From: Lachnospiraceae bacterium
Lineage (GTDB): Bacteria > Bacillota > Clostridia > Lachnospirales > Lachnospiraceae
Length of the DNA: 64,000 bases
Direction of reading: 5' to 3'
NCBI GenBank assembly: GCA_015258065.1
Contig: JABZIZ010000005.1
Span: 1 to 64,000 of the forward strand
A program made the translations under genes and the position numbers. Shown here in pieces: positions 36,422-44,528 of the stretch (position 1 is its first letter; each line of letters starts with the position of its first letter). The notes under the pieces are model-generated. The model was not told the DNA's origin, did not search any database, and was given only the letters and a program-made list of their open reading frames with translations.

Positions 36422-36593
36422 ATGAGTTCAAAAATTGCACTCCAGAGAAAGAGCTGGGATTGCAAACATAGCTGACTTCCTATTCGAAATCAGCGGTTTC
36501 GGACGTCTTTTTGGCAGATTAAATCTAGGCATCACTTGTATAGGCTCAGAAAATTATTCCAGTAAAGACAAGGAGAATGAAGAACCAATATGA
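36422..36593 (+). pseudogene. Small ORF (56 aa if repaired) with a frameshift, coupled to the ABC exporter
   Basis: An ATG at 36422, about 9 bp after AAAAGAG, opens a frame (MSSKIALQRK...) that stops at 36473. In the next frame an open stretch continues to a TGA at 36591-36593, which overlaps the ATG of the ABC exporter (ATGA). Removing one A from AAA at 36448-36450 joins both into a 56-residue peptide: a basic N-terminus, an amphipathic hydrophobic middle (IADFLFEISGFGRLFGRL), a single Cys in GITCIGS, and an acidic/charged tail (ENYSSKDKENEEPI). A TTG at 36435 could instead start the second frame. It may be a broken gene, a recoded one, or a sequencing error. The family is not recognised. 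Confidence 0.45.
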
Positions 36594-38383
36594 TTCTTTC
36601 CAAGAAACAGTACACATCATGGGACAATATTCTGATTCCATACAAAAGCAGTAAACTCAGTACTGTCTTGTATTCGCTTATTAGACTTCTTGAATATATT
36701 ACACCTACAATACAGATTGCAGTGAATGCTCTGTTTATTGAAAAGGCTTTGTCATATCTGTCAAGAAGAAGTTCTCGTGAGGAATTGCTCCTTCCTATTC
36801 TTATGCTAAGCGGAATTATTATGTATAACCGAATCTGTAAAGTCCTAGCTACTTTGTGTATGAAACATGTCCAAAATGGGATTCGGGCTCAATTTCATAC
36901 AGCGATTATTCAAAAATGTGCCAGACTGACCTACGAGAGTATTGAAAACAAGGAAATATGGGAGCTGTTTCAGCGGATTAATAACAAGCTCGAAGACAGA
37001 ATGACTATAGGGTTTCAAAACAGTGTTGAACTGATTGGAATGGGAGTTCAAATTCTTGGTTTTCTTGGTGCACTGATGTTCAGTGCTTGGTGGGCCGCGT
37101 TTATTGTCGTTATCTTGTCTGTGCCTATTATGATTCTGGGAATCAAGGGAGGACAAAAGCAGTACGAAGCCGAAAGAGAAACCGGAAAATACAAGATTCG
37201 ATATGAATACCTTAGCGACATCATGACAAATCGTGATTCTGCAAGGGAGCGCAGCCTGTTCCATTATCAGGAGAGGTTAATTCTGCAATGGAATAAATTA
37301 TTTGAAAAAGTAAAGTACCTTCAGCGGAAGGTAACAATCAATACTATGCTTCGTATGAAGGCTGTGAATCTGACTGTGTCTTTAGCCATGTTTATGGTTG
37401 ACCTCATTTTGCTATTGGCGGTTGCAAAGGGGAAGGTGTCAGTAGGCATGTTTATTGCATTAACACAGGCCTCTATTGGTATCATATCCATTATGTCCTG
37501 GGAATTTTCAGACCGCATTAAGGAATTTGCCACACAGAGAGAGTTCTTCAAAGATATCACGCACTTCGCATCTCTTCCCGAAACAGAGGGCGCTACATCT
37601 GAACCCGCTCCGCCTGTTCCGTTACAATCTATTGAGTTTCGTCACGTTACATTCCGCTATCCAAACACAGAAAAAGAGGTGCTTCGTGACTTGTGCCTGA
37701 AAATGGAGCCGGGAAGACATTATGCGGTTGTTGGCAGAAATGGGGCCGGAAAAACCACCCTCACCAAGCTGTTAACTGGTCTTTATACAGATTATGAAGG
37801 AGAAATCCTGATAAACAACAAATCGATAAAGAACTATGCGGCTTCTGAACTGAAGAGTTTTTTTGCTGTCCTATTTCAGGATTTTTCCCGTTATCACATT
37901 TCTCTTCGGGATAACATTGCCATTGGAGATATCAGAAACTTTGGCAATCCGGATACAGATCGGAATATAGAAAAAATTCTTGATGAGCTGAACATGACAG
38001 ATAATATACGAACACTTCCCGATAAGATGAATACCCACCTAGGAAACCTTGACGAAAAAGGTGTGGATTTTTCCGGCGGCCAGTGGCAGCGGCTTGCCAT
38101 TGCGCGTGTTATGTTGTCCCCTGCACCCATGTATATTTTAGATGAACCGACAGCAGCACTGGATCCAATGAGTGAATCAAAGATATATGGGGATTTTGAA
38201 TATATTAGCCGGCAAAAAACTACATTGCTAATCTCACATCGCCTTGGTGCCACAAAAACAGCGGATTATATTCTAGTTCTTGATGATGGGCATATTGTCC
38301 AGCAGGGATCCCACGCTACGCTGATGCAATATGACGGACTGTACAAGGATATGTATGATAGTCAAAGGAGTTGGTATCAATGA
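36590..38383 (+). CDS. ABC exporter, fused membrane-ATPase subunit (twin 1)
   Basis: A 597-residue half-transporter. About five to six membrane segments fill residues 20-300, and the ABC ATPase spans about 340-590, with GRNGAGKTTL near 381, FSGGQWQRLAIAR near 494, YILDEPTAALD and SHRLG. All catalytic motifs are intact. The SGGQWQR signature is common among exporters linked to peptides. AAGGAG lies inside the upstream small ORF. Its stop overlaps the ATG of the second exporter, so the two probably form a heterodimer. Base composition is more A/T-rich than neighbouring core genes. Substrate unknown. Confidence 0.88.
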   Translation: MILSKKQYTSWDNILIPYKSSKLSTVLYSLIRLLEYITPTIQIAVNALFIEKALSYLSRRSSREELLLPILMLSGIIMYNRICKVLATLCMKHVQNGIRAQFHTAIIQKCARLTYESIENKEIWELFQRINNKLEDRMTIGFQNSVELIGMGVQILGFLGALMFSAWWAAFIVVILSVPIMILGIKGGQKQYEAERETGKYKIRYEYLSDIMTNRDSARERSLFHYQERLILQWNKLFEKVKYLQRKVTINTMLRMKAVNLTVSLAMFMVDLILLLAVAKGKVSVGMFIALTQASIGIISIMSWEFSDRIKEFATQREFFKDITHFASLPETEGATSEPAPPVPLQSIEFRHVTFRYPNTEKEVLRDLCLKMEPGRHYAVVGRNGAGKTTLTKLLTGLYTDYEGEILINNKSIKNYAASELKSFFAVLFQDFSRYHISLRDNIAIGDIRNFGNPDTDRNIEKILDELNMTDNIRTLPDKMNTHLGNLDEKGVDFSGGQWQRLAIARVMLSPAPMYILDEPTAALDPMSESKIYGDFEYISRQKTTLLISHRLGATKTADYILVLDDGHIVQQGSHATLMQYDGLYKDMYDSQRSWYQ

Positions 38384-40146
38384 AGAAAAAGCATCTGATT
38401 TTTCGCAGAATGATATTCGATATGTTCAGAATCAGCCCCGGAATGACTACGCTTTATTGCCTGTTTGATGTTTTGCATGCTGGCGGTTATATTCTTGTCA
38501 TGCTCTGTACTGAAAAATTGTTCGACAGTGTTCCTCTGCTTGCTGCAGGCTCGCCGTTGTCCGTGTCACTCCGGCCGCTTCTGTTTCTTATCATGGCAAC
38601 AGTATTTTTTGAGATTGCGAACAGTTTAAGTAATTTCCATATCGAGCATCTTTCCCCTAAGATACTCAGTCATTTCTACAAGCGTATCTATATAAAAGCA
38701 TCCTATATTTCACCGATAGATTACGAACGTCCGGAATTCCTTGATATGCTCAATAAGGCCTTGCAAGGCGTGGAATATGGTTTTTTTGCTTCCAGCCTGA
38801 TTCTGATGGTATTTACCTTCTATGTGCCTTACTTCATTTTATTGGGGGTGTACCTGCAGCACATTTCACCCATACTGATTCTGATTGTTCTGCTGATTTT
38901 TACGCCAGTAATTCTTGGCCAAGTAATACGGTTTCGGTTGTTTTCCGAAGCGGAAGATGCGATTGCCCCAATCAGGCGAGCTACTGATTATTATGAACAA
39001 GTCGTCTGCAATCGAAAGTTTTTTAAAGAAACACGAATTCTTGGTATCGTAAACCACTTTATGCAGCTATATCAGGATGGAGTTATCCTAATCAATCAGA
39101 AAACTTTGACTGCCGAAAAAAAACATATCAGGATAGATGCGGCCCTGAGACTGTTTACTATCGGTGGATATATCGGTATCCTTCTAATGTTGGTAAACAG
39201 TTTGATTCAAAAAGTGATTTCTCCAGGAGCTTTTTCCGCTGTCTTCGCATCTGTAAATATGATGTATGCGCTTGCTGAGGAAATGGTTACAATGTTCTCG
39301 GGGCAGATTACACAATACGCAGTAGCTATTCAGAACTACCATTCATTCATTGATCTTCCGGAAAATGCAAAAGAAGAAGGAAGTTTCGACAAAACGAAAG
39401 GCATCACTCTTGACAACGTTCATTTCAGTTACCCGAATACGCAGACAGAGACAATACGCGGAATTAGTCTTAAAATCCAGCCGGGTGAAACCGTATCAAT
39501 CGTTGGTGAAAACGGTGCCGGAAAATCGACTCTGGCAAAACTTATGCTTGGTTTATATGTTCCGGACAGAGGAACCGTCCGTATTGGTGGACTTGACAGC
39601 GAAAAAGTCGCTTCACGGTGCATATATCAAAATTGTGCCGCTGTTTTCCAAGATTACCAACACTATCGCACAACACTGGAGGAAAACATTACCATAAGCA
39701 GCAATAATAGCTGTTACAATAAGCTTGTTAAACTAAACCATGTTTGTGAAAGGGCCAAATTGTTAGTCAACAGTGATTCCTTCCCACAGGGGTTTAGTAC
39801 CATGCTGTCCAGAGAATTCGGGGGCGTGGATTTGTCAGGCGGACAATGGCAGCGAATTGCGATTGCTCGCGGAATATTCCGTGAACATGACATCATTGTT
39901 TTAGATGAACCGACATCTGCGATTGATCCGATTGAAGAAAGTCTCATGTATCAAAATTTCAAAGAAATATCCGAAGGAAAAACTGCTATTATAATTACAC
40001 ATCGCCTTGGCGCTGCCAGAATTGCTGATCGGATTATAGTGTTGAAAGATGGCATTATAGATGATATAGGTACTCATGAGGAACTGATTAACAAAGGTGG
40101 AGTGTATTCTGAAATGTATAGAACGCAAGCCCAATGGTATGAATAA
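38380..40146 (+). CDS. ABC exporter, fused membrane-ATPase subunit (twin 2)
   Basis: A 588-residue half-transporter starting at ATG 38380 (AAAGGAG 9 bp upstream). Membrane segments occupy about residues 20-300; the ATPase holds GENGAGKSTL near 375, LSGGQWQRIAIARG near 485, IVLDEPTSAID and THRLGAARIAD. Both this and the preceding gene have complete ATP sites, unlike the degenerate pair at 42681-46360. The family is that of peptide or multidrug exporters; nothing in the sequence fixes the substrate. A 90 bp gap follows before the ABC-2 cassette. Confidence 0.88.
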   Translation: MKKKHLIFRRMIFDMFRISPGMTTLYCLFDVLHAGGYILVMLCTEKLFDSVPLLAAGSPLSVSLRPLLFLIMATVFFEIANSLSNFHIEHLSPKILSHFYKRIYIKASYISPIDYERPEFLDMLNKALQGVEYGFFASSLILMVFTFYVPYFILLGVYLQHISPILILIVLLIFTPVILGQVIRFRLFSEAEDAIAPIRRATDYYEQVVCNRKFFKETRILGIVNHFMQLYQDGVILINQKTLTAEKKHIRIDAALRLFTIGGYIGILLMLVNSLIQKVISPGAFSAVFASVNMMYALAEEMVTMFSGQITQYAVAIQNYHSFIDLPENAKEEGSFDKTKGITLDNVHFSYPNTQTETIRGISLKIQPGETVSIVGENGAGKSTLAKLMLGLYVPDRGTVRIGGLDSEKVASRCIYQNCAAVFQDYQHYRTTLEENITISSNNSCYNKLVKLNHVCERAKLLVNSDSFPQGFSTMLSREFGGVDLSGGQWQRIAIARGIFREHDIIVLDEPTSAIDPIEESLMYQNFKEISEGKTAIIITHRLGAARIADRIIVLKDGIIDDIGTHEELINKGGVYSEMYRTQAQWYE

Positions 40147-40236
40147 TCGTTTATAATATGGGAGAAAGACGGCCGTTTTATCGGCGCTACTACGATTTAG
40201 ATTGTGTCGAATGGAATTCGGCCACGAGGAAAGAAC

Positions 40237-41001
40237 ATGGACTACGTAATTGATGTACAGAATCTGTGCAGAGAATATAAACAAACTCGCAACCTGTTCA
40301 AACGCAAACAGCAATCCATAAAAGCGGTAAATGGAGTGTCATTTTCAGTTGAAAGAGGAGAGATATTCGGATTGCTGGGGCAAAATGGTGCTGGAAAAAC
40401 AACAATCATAAAAATGCTCACGACACTGCTGGCACCTACCAGCGGAGTCTGCAAGGTGCTGGGATTTGATACCTTCGGTGAAGAGAAGAAAATACGTCCA
40501 CGGATAAACTTTATCTTCGGCGGAGAAATGGGTGTCTATCGCCGCCTTTCTGCCAGAGACAATCTGCGGTACTTTTCAAACCTGTATCTATTGAACCGAA
40601 AGGAGCAAGAGCAAAGAATTGAAAAGATTCTGGAGCAGGTGGACTTAGCCGATCGTGCGGATGATCTTGCGGAAACATACTCAAAAGGAATGATACAGCG
40701 CTTACAGATTGCACGTGGGCTTATTAATGATCCGGAAATCCTTTTTATGGATGAGCCCACAGTCGGATTGGATCCGATCGGTGCAAGAATGTTGCGGAAT
40801 ATCATTCGCTGCCTTAAGCAGGAAGGACGCACAGTTCTCTTAACGACTCATTATTTGCCGGAAGCTGAAGAGCTATGTGACCGGATGGTTATCATAAACA
40901 AGGGCAAAATCGTTGCACATGGTACACCGGAAGAGATCAAACACGGCTATGAGACACTTGAAGAAGCTTATGTGGATTTAATTAAGGAGGCTTCTAAATG
41001 A
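40237..41001 (+). CDS. ABC-2 type transporter ATPase
   Basis: A 254-residue ATPase of the DrrA/NodI kind. It has GLLGQNGAGKTT (Walker A), a YSKGMIQRLQIARG signature (SKGM instead of SGGQ, usual in this group), LFMDEPTVGLDP (Walker B) and TTHYLPEAEELCDR. The ATG at 40237 has GAGGAAAG upstream; an in-frame GTG at 40204 does not. Overlap ATGA with the next gene links it to the two permeases. Such exporters confer drug or peptide resistance or export polysaccharides. Confidence 0.9.
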   Translation: MDYVIDVQNLCREYKQTRNLFKRKQQSIKAVNGVSFSVERGEIFGLLGQNGAGKTTIIKMLTTLLAPTSGVCKVLGFDTFGEEKKIRPRINFIFGGEMGVYRRLSARDNLRYFSNLYLLNRKEQEQRIEKILEQVDLADRADDLAETYSKGMIQRLQIARGLINDPEILFMDEPTVGLDPIGARMLRNIIRCLKQEGRTVLLTTHYLPEAEELCDRMVIINKGKIVAHGTPEEIKHGYETLEEAYVDLIKEASK

Positions 41002-41777
41002 GTTTAGATGTACTAATAAGTTCTATGCACGTACAAATGAAACAATCGTTTGTTCGCCCTATGTTTCGATTTTGCTTGTTGGCCAATCCTGTGTTAAATA
41101 CCATCTTGCTTTATGAAATGTATCGTAACTCAGGCGAAGATAATTTTATGGCCTATGTTGTATTGGGCGCAGGACTGATGGGGATATGGAGTTGTATATG
41201 TTTTTCTTCCGCCGGGGACATTAATAGGGAGCGTTACAGCGGAACATTGGCGTTGATATTTGCTGCACCTGCAAGTTTTCCTGCCATTATTTTAGGGAAG
41301 ATATTGGGGAATACAATATTATCACTTGTAACCTTGGTGATTTCTCTTATTACTGCAGTAGTATTTTTTCACGTTCCGGTGACATTAGGGAGCCCATTGC
41401 TATTTGTCATAGCTTTATTCGGTGCAGTCGTGACGTTTGTGGTAATTTCATCCGTGATTGCTTGTCTTCTGACGCTTTCACGTAAAACAGAATTGTACAT
41501 GAATTGTATCGAAATACCTCTAATTCTGCTTTGTGGGTTTGCGTTCCCGGTAACCATTCTTCCGAAAGCAGTGCAAGCTATCAGTTATGCGCTTTCCCCT
41601 ACGTATGCCGTCGAGCTTATGAGAATGGCAGTTTGGGGGGTGGATGATACTGCACTTTTTTGGAAAAAATTTGGAATCATGGTCGGGATAACAGCTATAT
41701 ATGCAATACTATCTTGGTTGCTATATCGGAGAATTGACCGCCGGGTCCGTATTGCAGCAACATTGGAGGTGGCGTGA
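40998..41777 (+). CDS. ABC-2 type transporter permease (first)
   Basis: A 259-residue membrane protein with about six hydrophobic segments. The cytoplasmic coupling motif INRERYSGTLALIFAAPASFPAIILGK matches the ERxxGTLxxLxxxP pattern of the ABC-2 membrane family (motif given here in part: RERYSGTLALIFAAP). It begins inside the ATPase stop and its own stop overlaps the next start (TGATG). Confidence 0.88.
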   Translation: MSLDVLISSMHVQMKQSFVRPMFRFCLLANPVLNTILLYEMYRNSGEDNFMAYVVLGAGLMGIWSCICFSSAGDINRERYSGTLALIFAAPASFPAIILGKILGNTILSLVTLVISLITAVVFFHVPVTLGSPLLFVIALFGAVVTFVVISSVIACLLTLSRKTELYMNCIEIPLILLCGFAFPVTILPKAVQAISYALSPTYAVELMRMAVWGVDDTALFWKKFGIMVGITAIYAILSWLLYRRIDRRVRIAATLEVA

Positions 41778-42556
41778 TGATACGACGTTTTTTTGATCAG
41801 GCCGTTCTCTATCATAAAGGTCGCAGTGCAGCATTTGAAGCGGAAGAGTTTGCATTAATGCAATTGGGATATCCATTAATTACACTGATATTCTACTGTC
41901 TAATCGCGGCACATAGTTTTAAAACAACGAATTTAACCAGCTGGGTCATTGGCAATTCCTTTCTGCTGTGCACAAATGCCTGTATCTTTGGATTAGGGAA
42001 TATTTTTGTGGGAGAACGTTATTGGGGGCGGTTGCGTTCCATTATTGCTGCACCGTGTGCGAAATTACCTTTAATTCTGGCAAATGGTGTATTTCCTGCA
42101 ATCTTCGCAGTGTGTGCTTCCATATTCGGCTTCGTGGTCGGGGCACTTGTTTTTCATGTGGACTTTTCTGGTGTAAACCTTGGACTTGCAATGGTTACTG
42201 TTTTAAGCGCTATGATATCGGCATCTTGTTTTGGTCTTTTTTTGGCGGTCCTCGGATTGATGTCAGATAGTATGCATCTGGTGCTAAATGTGGTCAGTTA
42301 CCTGTTGATGATCTTTACAGGCGCAGAATTTCCGGTATCTCAGTTACCCCTTGCGGGAAGGATTGTTGCACAGTTCATGCCTCTGACAAAATCAATATCA
42401 GCGATGAATCTATTATTTAAAGAGGATCTTAGTTCTTTTTGGCTCCTCTTGGGTGGAGAGATTGTTACAGGAGTGACGTATGCCTTGCTGGCATGGGCCA
42501 TCTTTGGATTTGCAGAGCGTACCGCAAGAAGAAGCGGACGATTTGATATGTTCTAA
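41777..42556 (+). CDS. ABC-2 type transporter permease (second)
   Basis: A 259-residue membrane protein with about six hydrophobic segments and the paired coupling motif GERYWGRLRSIIAAP. Similar in length and plan to the permease before it but diverged, so the functional transporter is probably ATPase-2 with one of each permease. The ATG at 41777 has GGAGGTGG upstream; a GTG three bases earlier is possible. It is the last gene of the A/T-rich segment. Confidence 0.86.
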   Translation: MIRRFFDQAVLYHKGRSAAFEAEEFALMQLGYPLITLIFYCLIAAHSFKTTNLTSWVIGNSFLLCTNACIFGLGNIFVGERYWGRLRSIIAAPCAKLPLILANGVFPAIFAVCASIFGFVVGALVFHVDFSGVNLGLAMVTVLSAMISASCFGLFLAVLGLMSDSMHLVLNVVSYLLMIFTGAEFPVSQLPLAGRIVAQFMPLTKSISAMNLLFKEDLSSFWLLLGGEIVTGVTYALLAWAIFGFAERTARRSGRFDMF

Positions 42557-42645
42557 AAATTAAGCAGGGGGAACCGATCCTTAAGCGACTGTTAGAGGAT
42601 TAACCAGAATTTTTCGACTCCATCCGCATTCCCACAAAAGCCAGC

Positions 42646-42674
42646 TTGCACGAACAAATGTTTTTCAGTATAAT
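42646..42674 (+). promoter_or_regulatory. Promoter abutting the start of the ABC exporter gene
   Basis: TTGCAC (42646-42651), 17 bp, TATAAT (42669-42674). The ATG at 42681 is only 6 bp beyond the -10 box, so transcription would begin at or next to the start codon, which implies a leaderless message. Confidence 0.6.
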
Positions 42675-42680
42675 ATTCAA

Positions 42681-44528
42681 ATGCAAAGATTTCGTTCGAA
42701 TGCCGCCATGCTGTTTTATTTTTTGCGCGGTTCAAAAAAATATTATTTCCTGACGTTCTTGTTTGTGATCCTGACTTCCATCTTGGATCTGTTCAATCCC
42801 AGAATTATCGGATTTACTGTGGATAGTGTAATCGGATCGAAGGAACCGGAGCTTCCTGTGCTCTTTTCCGGACTCTTGCGTGACTTCGGGGGTGTCGACT
42901 TTCTGAAAAAACATTTGGTCGGCATTGCCATCCTTGTGATTGTATTGGCATCTCTGGCAGCTTTTACACGGATTTTCTACCGGATCAATATTGCAAAAGG
43001 AACAGAGCGTTTTGTTGAAACGCTTCGAAATGAACTGTATTCCCATATCATTCGCCTTCCTTATGCATGGCATAAGAAACATGCGACGGGAGATATCATT
43101 CAGCGCTGCACCTCGGATGTGGATACGGTGAAAACCTTTTTATCGGAACAGTTGGTGAATCTGGTTCGCATTACGGTACTGATTACACTTAGTATCTTCT
43201 TTATGTTGCAGGTAAATGGAAAACTGACCTTTATTGCGGCTATCTTTATTCCGATCATTGTCCTCTACTCGGTTTTTTTTCATACCAAAATTGCAAAGAC
43301 CTTTGAAAATGTGGATGTGCAGGAGGGTAAGCTCTCGACCATCGTACAAGAGAACCTGACGGGCATTCGTGTGGTTCGTGCCTTTGGAAGAGAATCTTTT
43401 GAAAGGGAGCGTTTTGAGAGGCAGAATGAAATTTATTTTTCTTCCGACCTGCATCTTTGCAGGTATCTGTCTGCCTTTTGGATTTCAGGCGATTTGATCA
43501 CCGGTTTACAGATTCTAAGTGTGTTGACATTCGGCGTGGTACTTTGTTTGAGAGGAGAACTCAGCGTTGGAGGCTATATCGCTTTTTTTGCCTATAATTC
43601 CATGATGGTATGGCCGGTCAGGATGATCGGCAGGGTGATTGCGGAGATGAGCAAGTCCGGCGTCTCCTTTGAGCGCATTCGCTACATGATGAATGCAGAG
43701 GAAGAGCCCGGTGAAACCGGGGAGAAAATCCCGTTTGAGGGCAAAGATATTGTTTTTGACCATGTATCCTTTACTTATCCGGATCATGAGAATGAGGCTT
43801 TTCATGATAAGATGGGCAGTGATGCCGAGGTCCTACATGAGATCAGTTTCACCGTAAAAGGAGGTTCGACCCTTGGGATCCTGGGAGGAACAGGCTCCGG
43901 TAAATCTACTCTGATGTTATTATTAGACAGACTGTATGATTTGCCGGAGGGAAGCGGACAAATCAGGATCGGGGGGACGGATATCCGTTCGATTTCCAGA
44001 TCTTATCTTCGCAAGAATATCGGCATGGTTTTACAGGAGCCCTATCTTTTTTCCCGGACGCTGGCACAGAATATTTCCATTTCAAGAAGAGAGGCAAAAG
44101 ATGACGAAATTCAAAGGGTTTCCAGAATCGCTTCGCTAGAAGATGCCATTGCCCATTTTAACGATGGGTATGAAACTTTTGTGGGAGAGAGGGGCGTAAC
44201 CCTGTCGGGTGGGCAGAAGCAACGAACCGCCATTGCGCAAATGCTGATTCGAAAGCCGCCCATCATGATTTTTGACGACTCCCTCTCTGCTGTGGATGCC
44301 CAGACGGATGAAAAAATCAGACGAGCTTTGTCCGGAGAAATCCAGTCAGCTACAGTGATTCTGATTGCCCATCGCATCAGTACGCTGATGCAGGCGGACC
44401 ATATTATCGTATTGGATCACGGACGCATTGCCGAAGAGGGGACGCATGCGGATTTAATACAAAAAAATGGGATTTATAGTAAAATTTACCATCTCCAAGC
44501 GGGAATATCTGCAGATACGGAAGAATGA
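42681..44528 (+). CDS. Heterodimeric ABC multidrug-type exporter, subunit with degenerate ATP site
   Basis: A 615-residue half-transporter with six membrane segments (about 15-305) and an ATPase (about 345-600). Walker A is GGTGSGKSTL, the signature LSGGQKQR, but Walker B reads IFDDSLSAVD, where the catalytic Glu is Asp. In BmrCD- and TM287/288-type exporters this marks the non-hydrolysing site. It lies upstream of and overlaps (ATGA) its partner, whose signature is altered. No Shine-Dalgarno sequence precedes the ATG; a later ATG at 42708 is an alternative start. Confidence 0.92.
   Translation: MQRFRSNAAMLFYFLRGSKKYYFLTFLFVILTSILDLFNPRIIGFTVDSVIGSKEPELPVLFSGLLRDFGGVDFLKKHLVGIAILVIVLASLAAFTRIFYRINIAKGTERFVETLRNELYSHIIRLPYAWHKKHATGDIIQRCTSDVDTVKTFLSEQLVNLVRITVLITLSIFFMLQVNGKLTFIAAIFIPIIVLYSVFFHTKIAKTFENVDVQEGKLSTIVQENLTGIRVVRAFGRESFERERFERQNEIYFSSDLHLCRYLSAFWISGDLITGLQILSVLTFGVVLCLRGELSVGGYIAFFAYNSMMVWPVRMIGRVIAEMSKSGVSFERIRYMMNAEEEPGETGEKIPFEGKDIVFDHVSFTYPDHENEAFHDKMGSDAEVLHEISFTVKGGSTLGILGGTGSGKSTLMLLLDRLYDLPEGSGQIRIGGTDIRSISRSYLRKNIGMVLQEPYLFSRTLAQNISISRREAKDDEIQRVSRIASLEDAIAHFNDGYETFVGERGVTLSGGQKQRTAIAQMLIRKPPIMIFDDSLSAVDAQTDEKIRRALSGEIQSATVILIAHRISTLMQADHIIVLDHGRIAEEGTHADLIQKNGIYSKIYHLQAGISADTEE

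Noticed and set aside
36590..42556. Complete lantibiotic or lasso peptide cluster
   Set aside because: No modification enzyme, leader peptidase, two-component system or double-glycine leader is visible; only transporters and one unclear small ORF support it.
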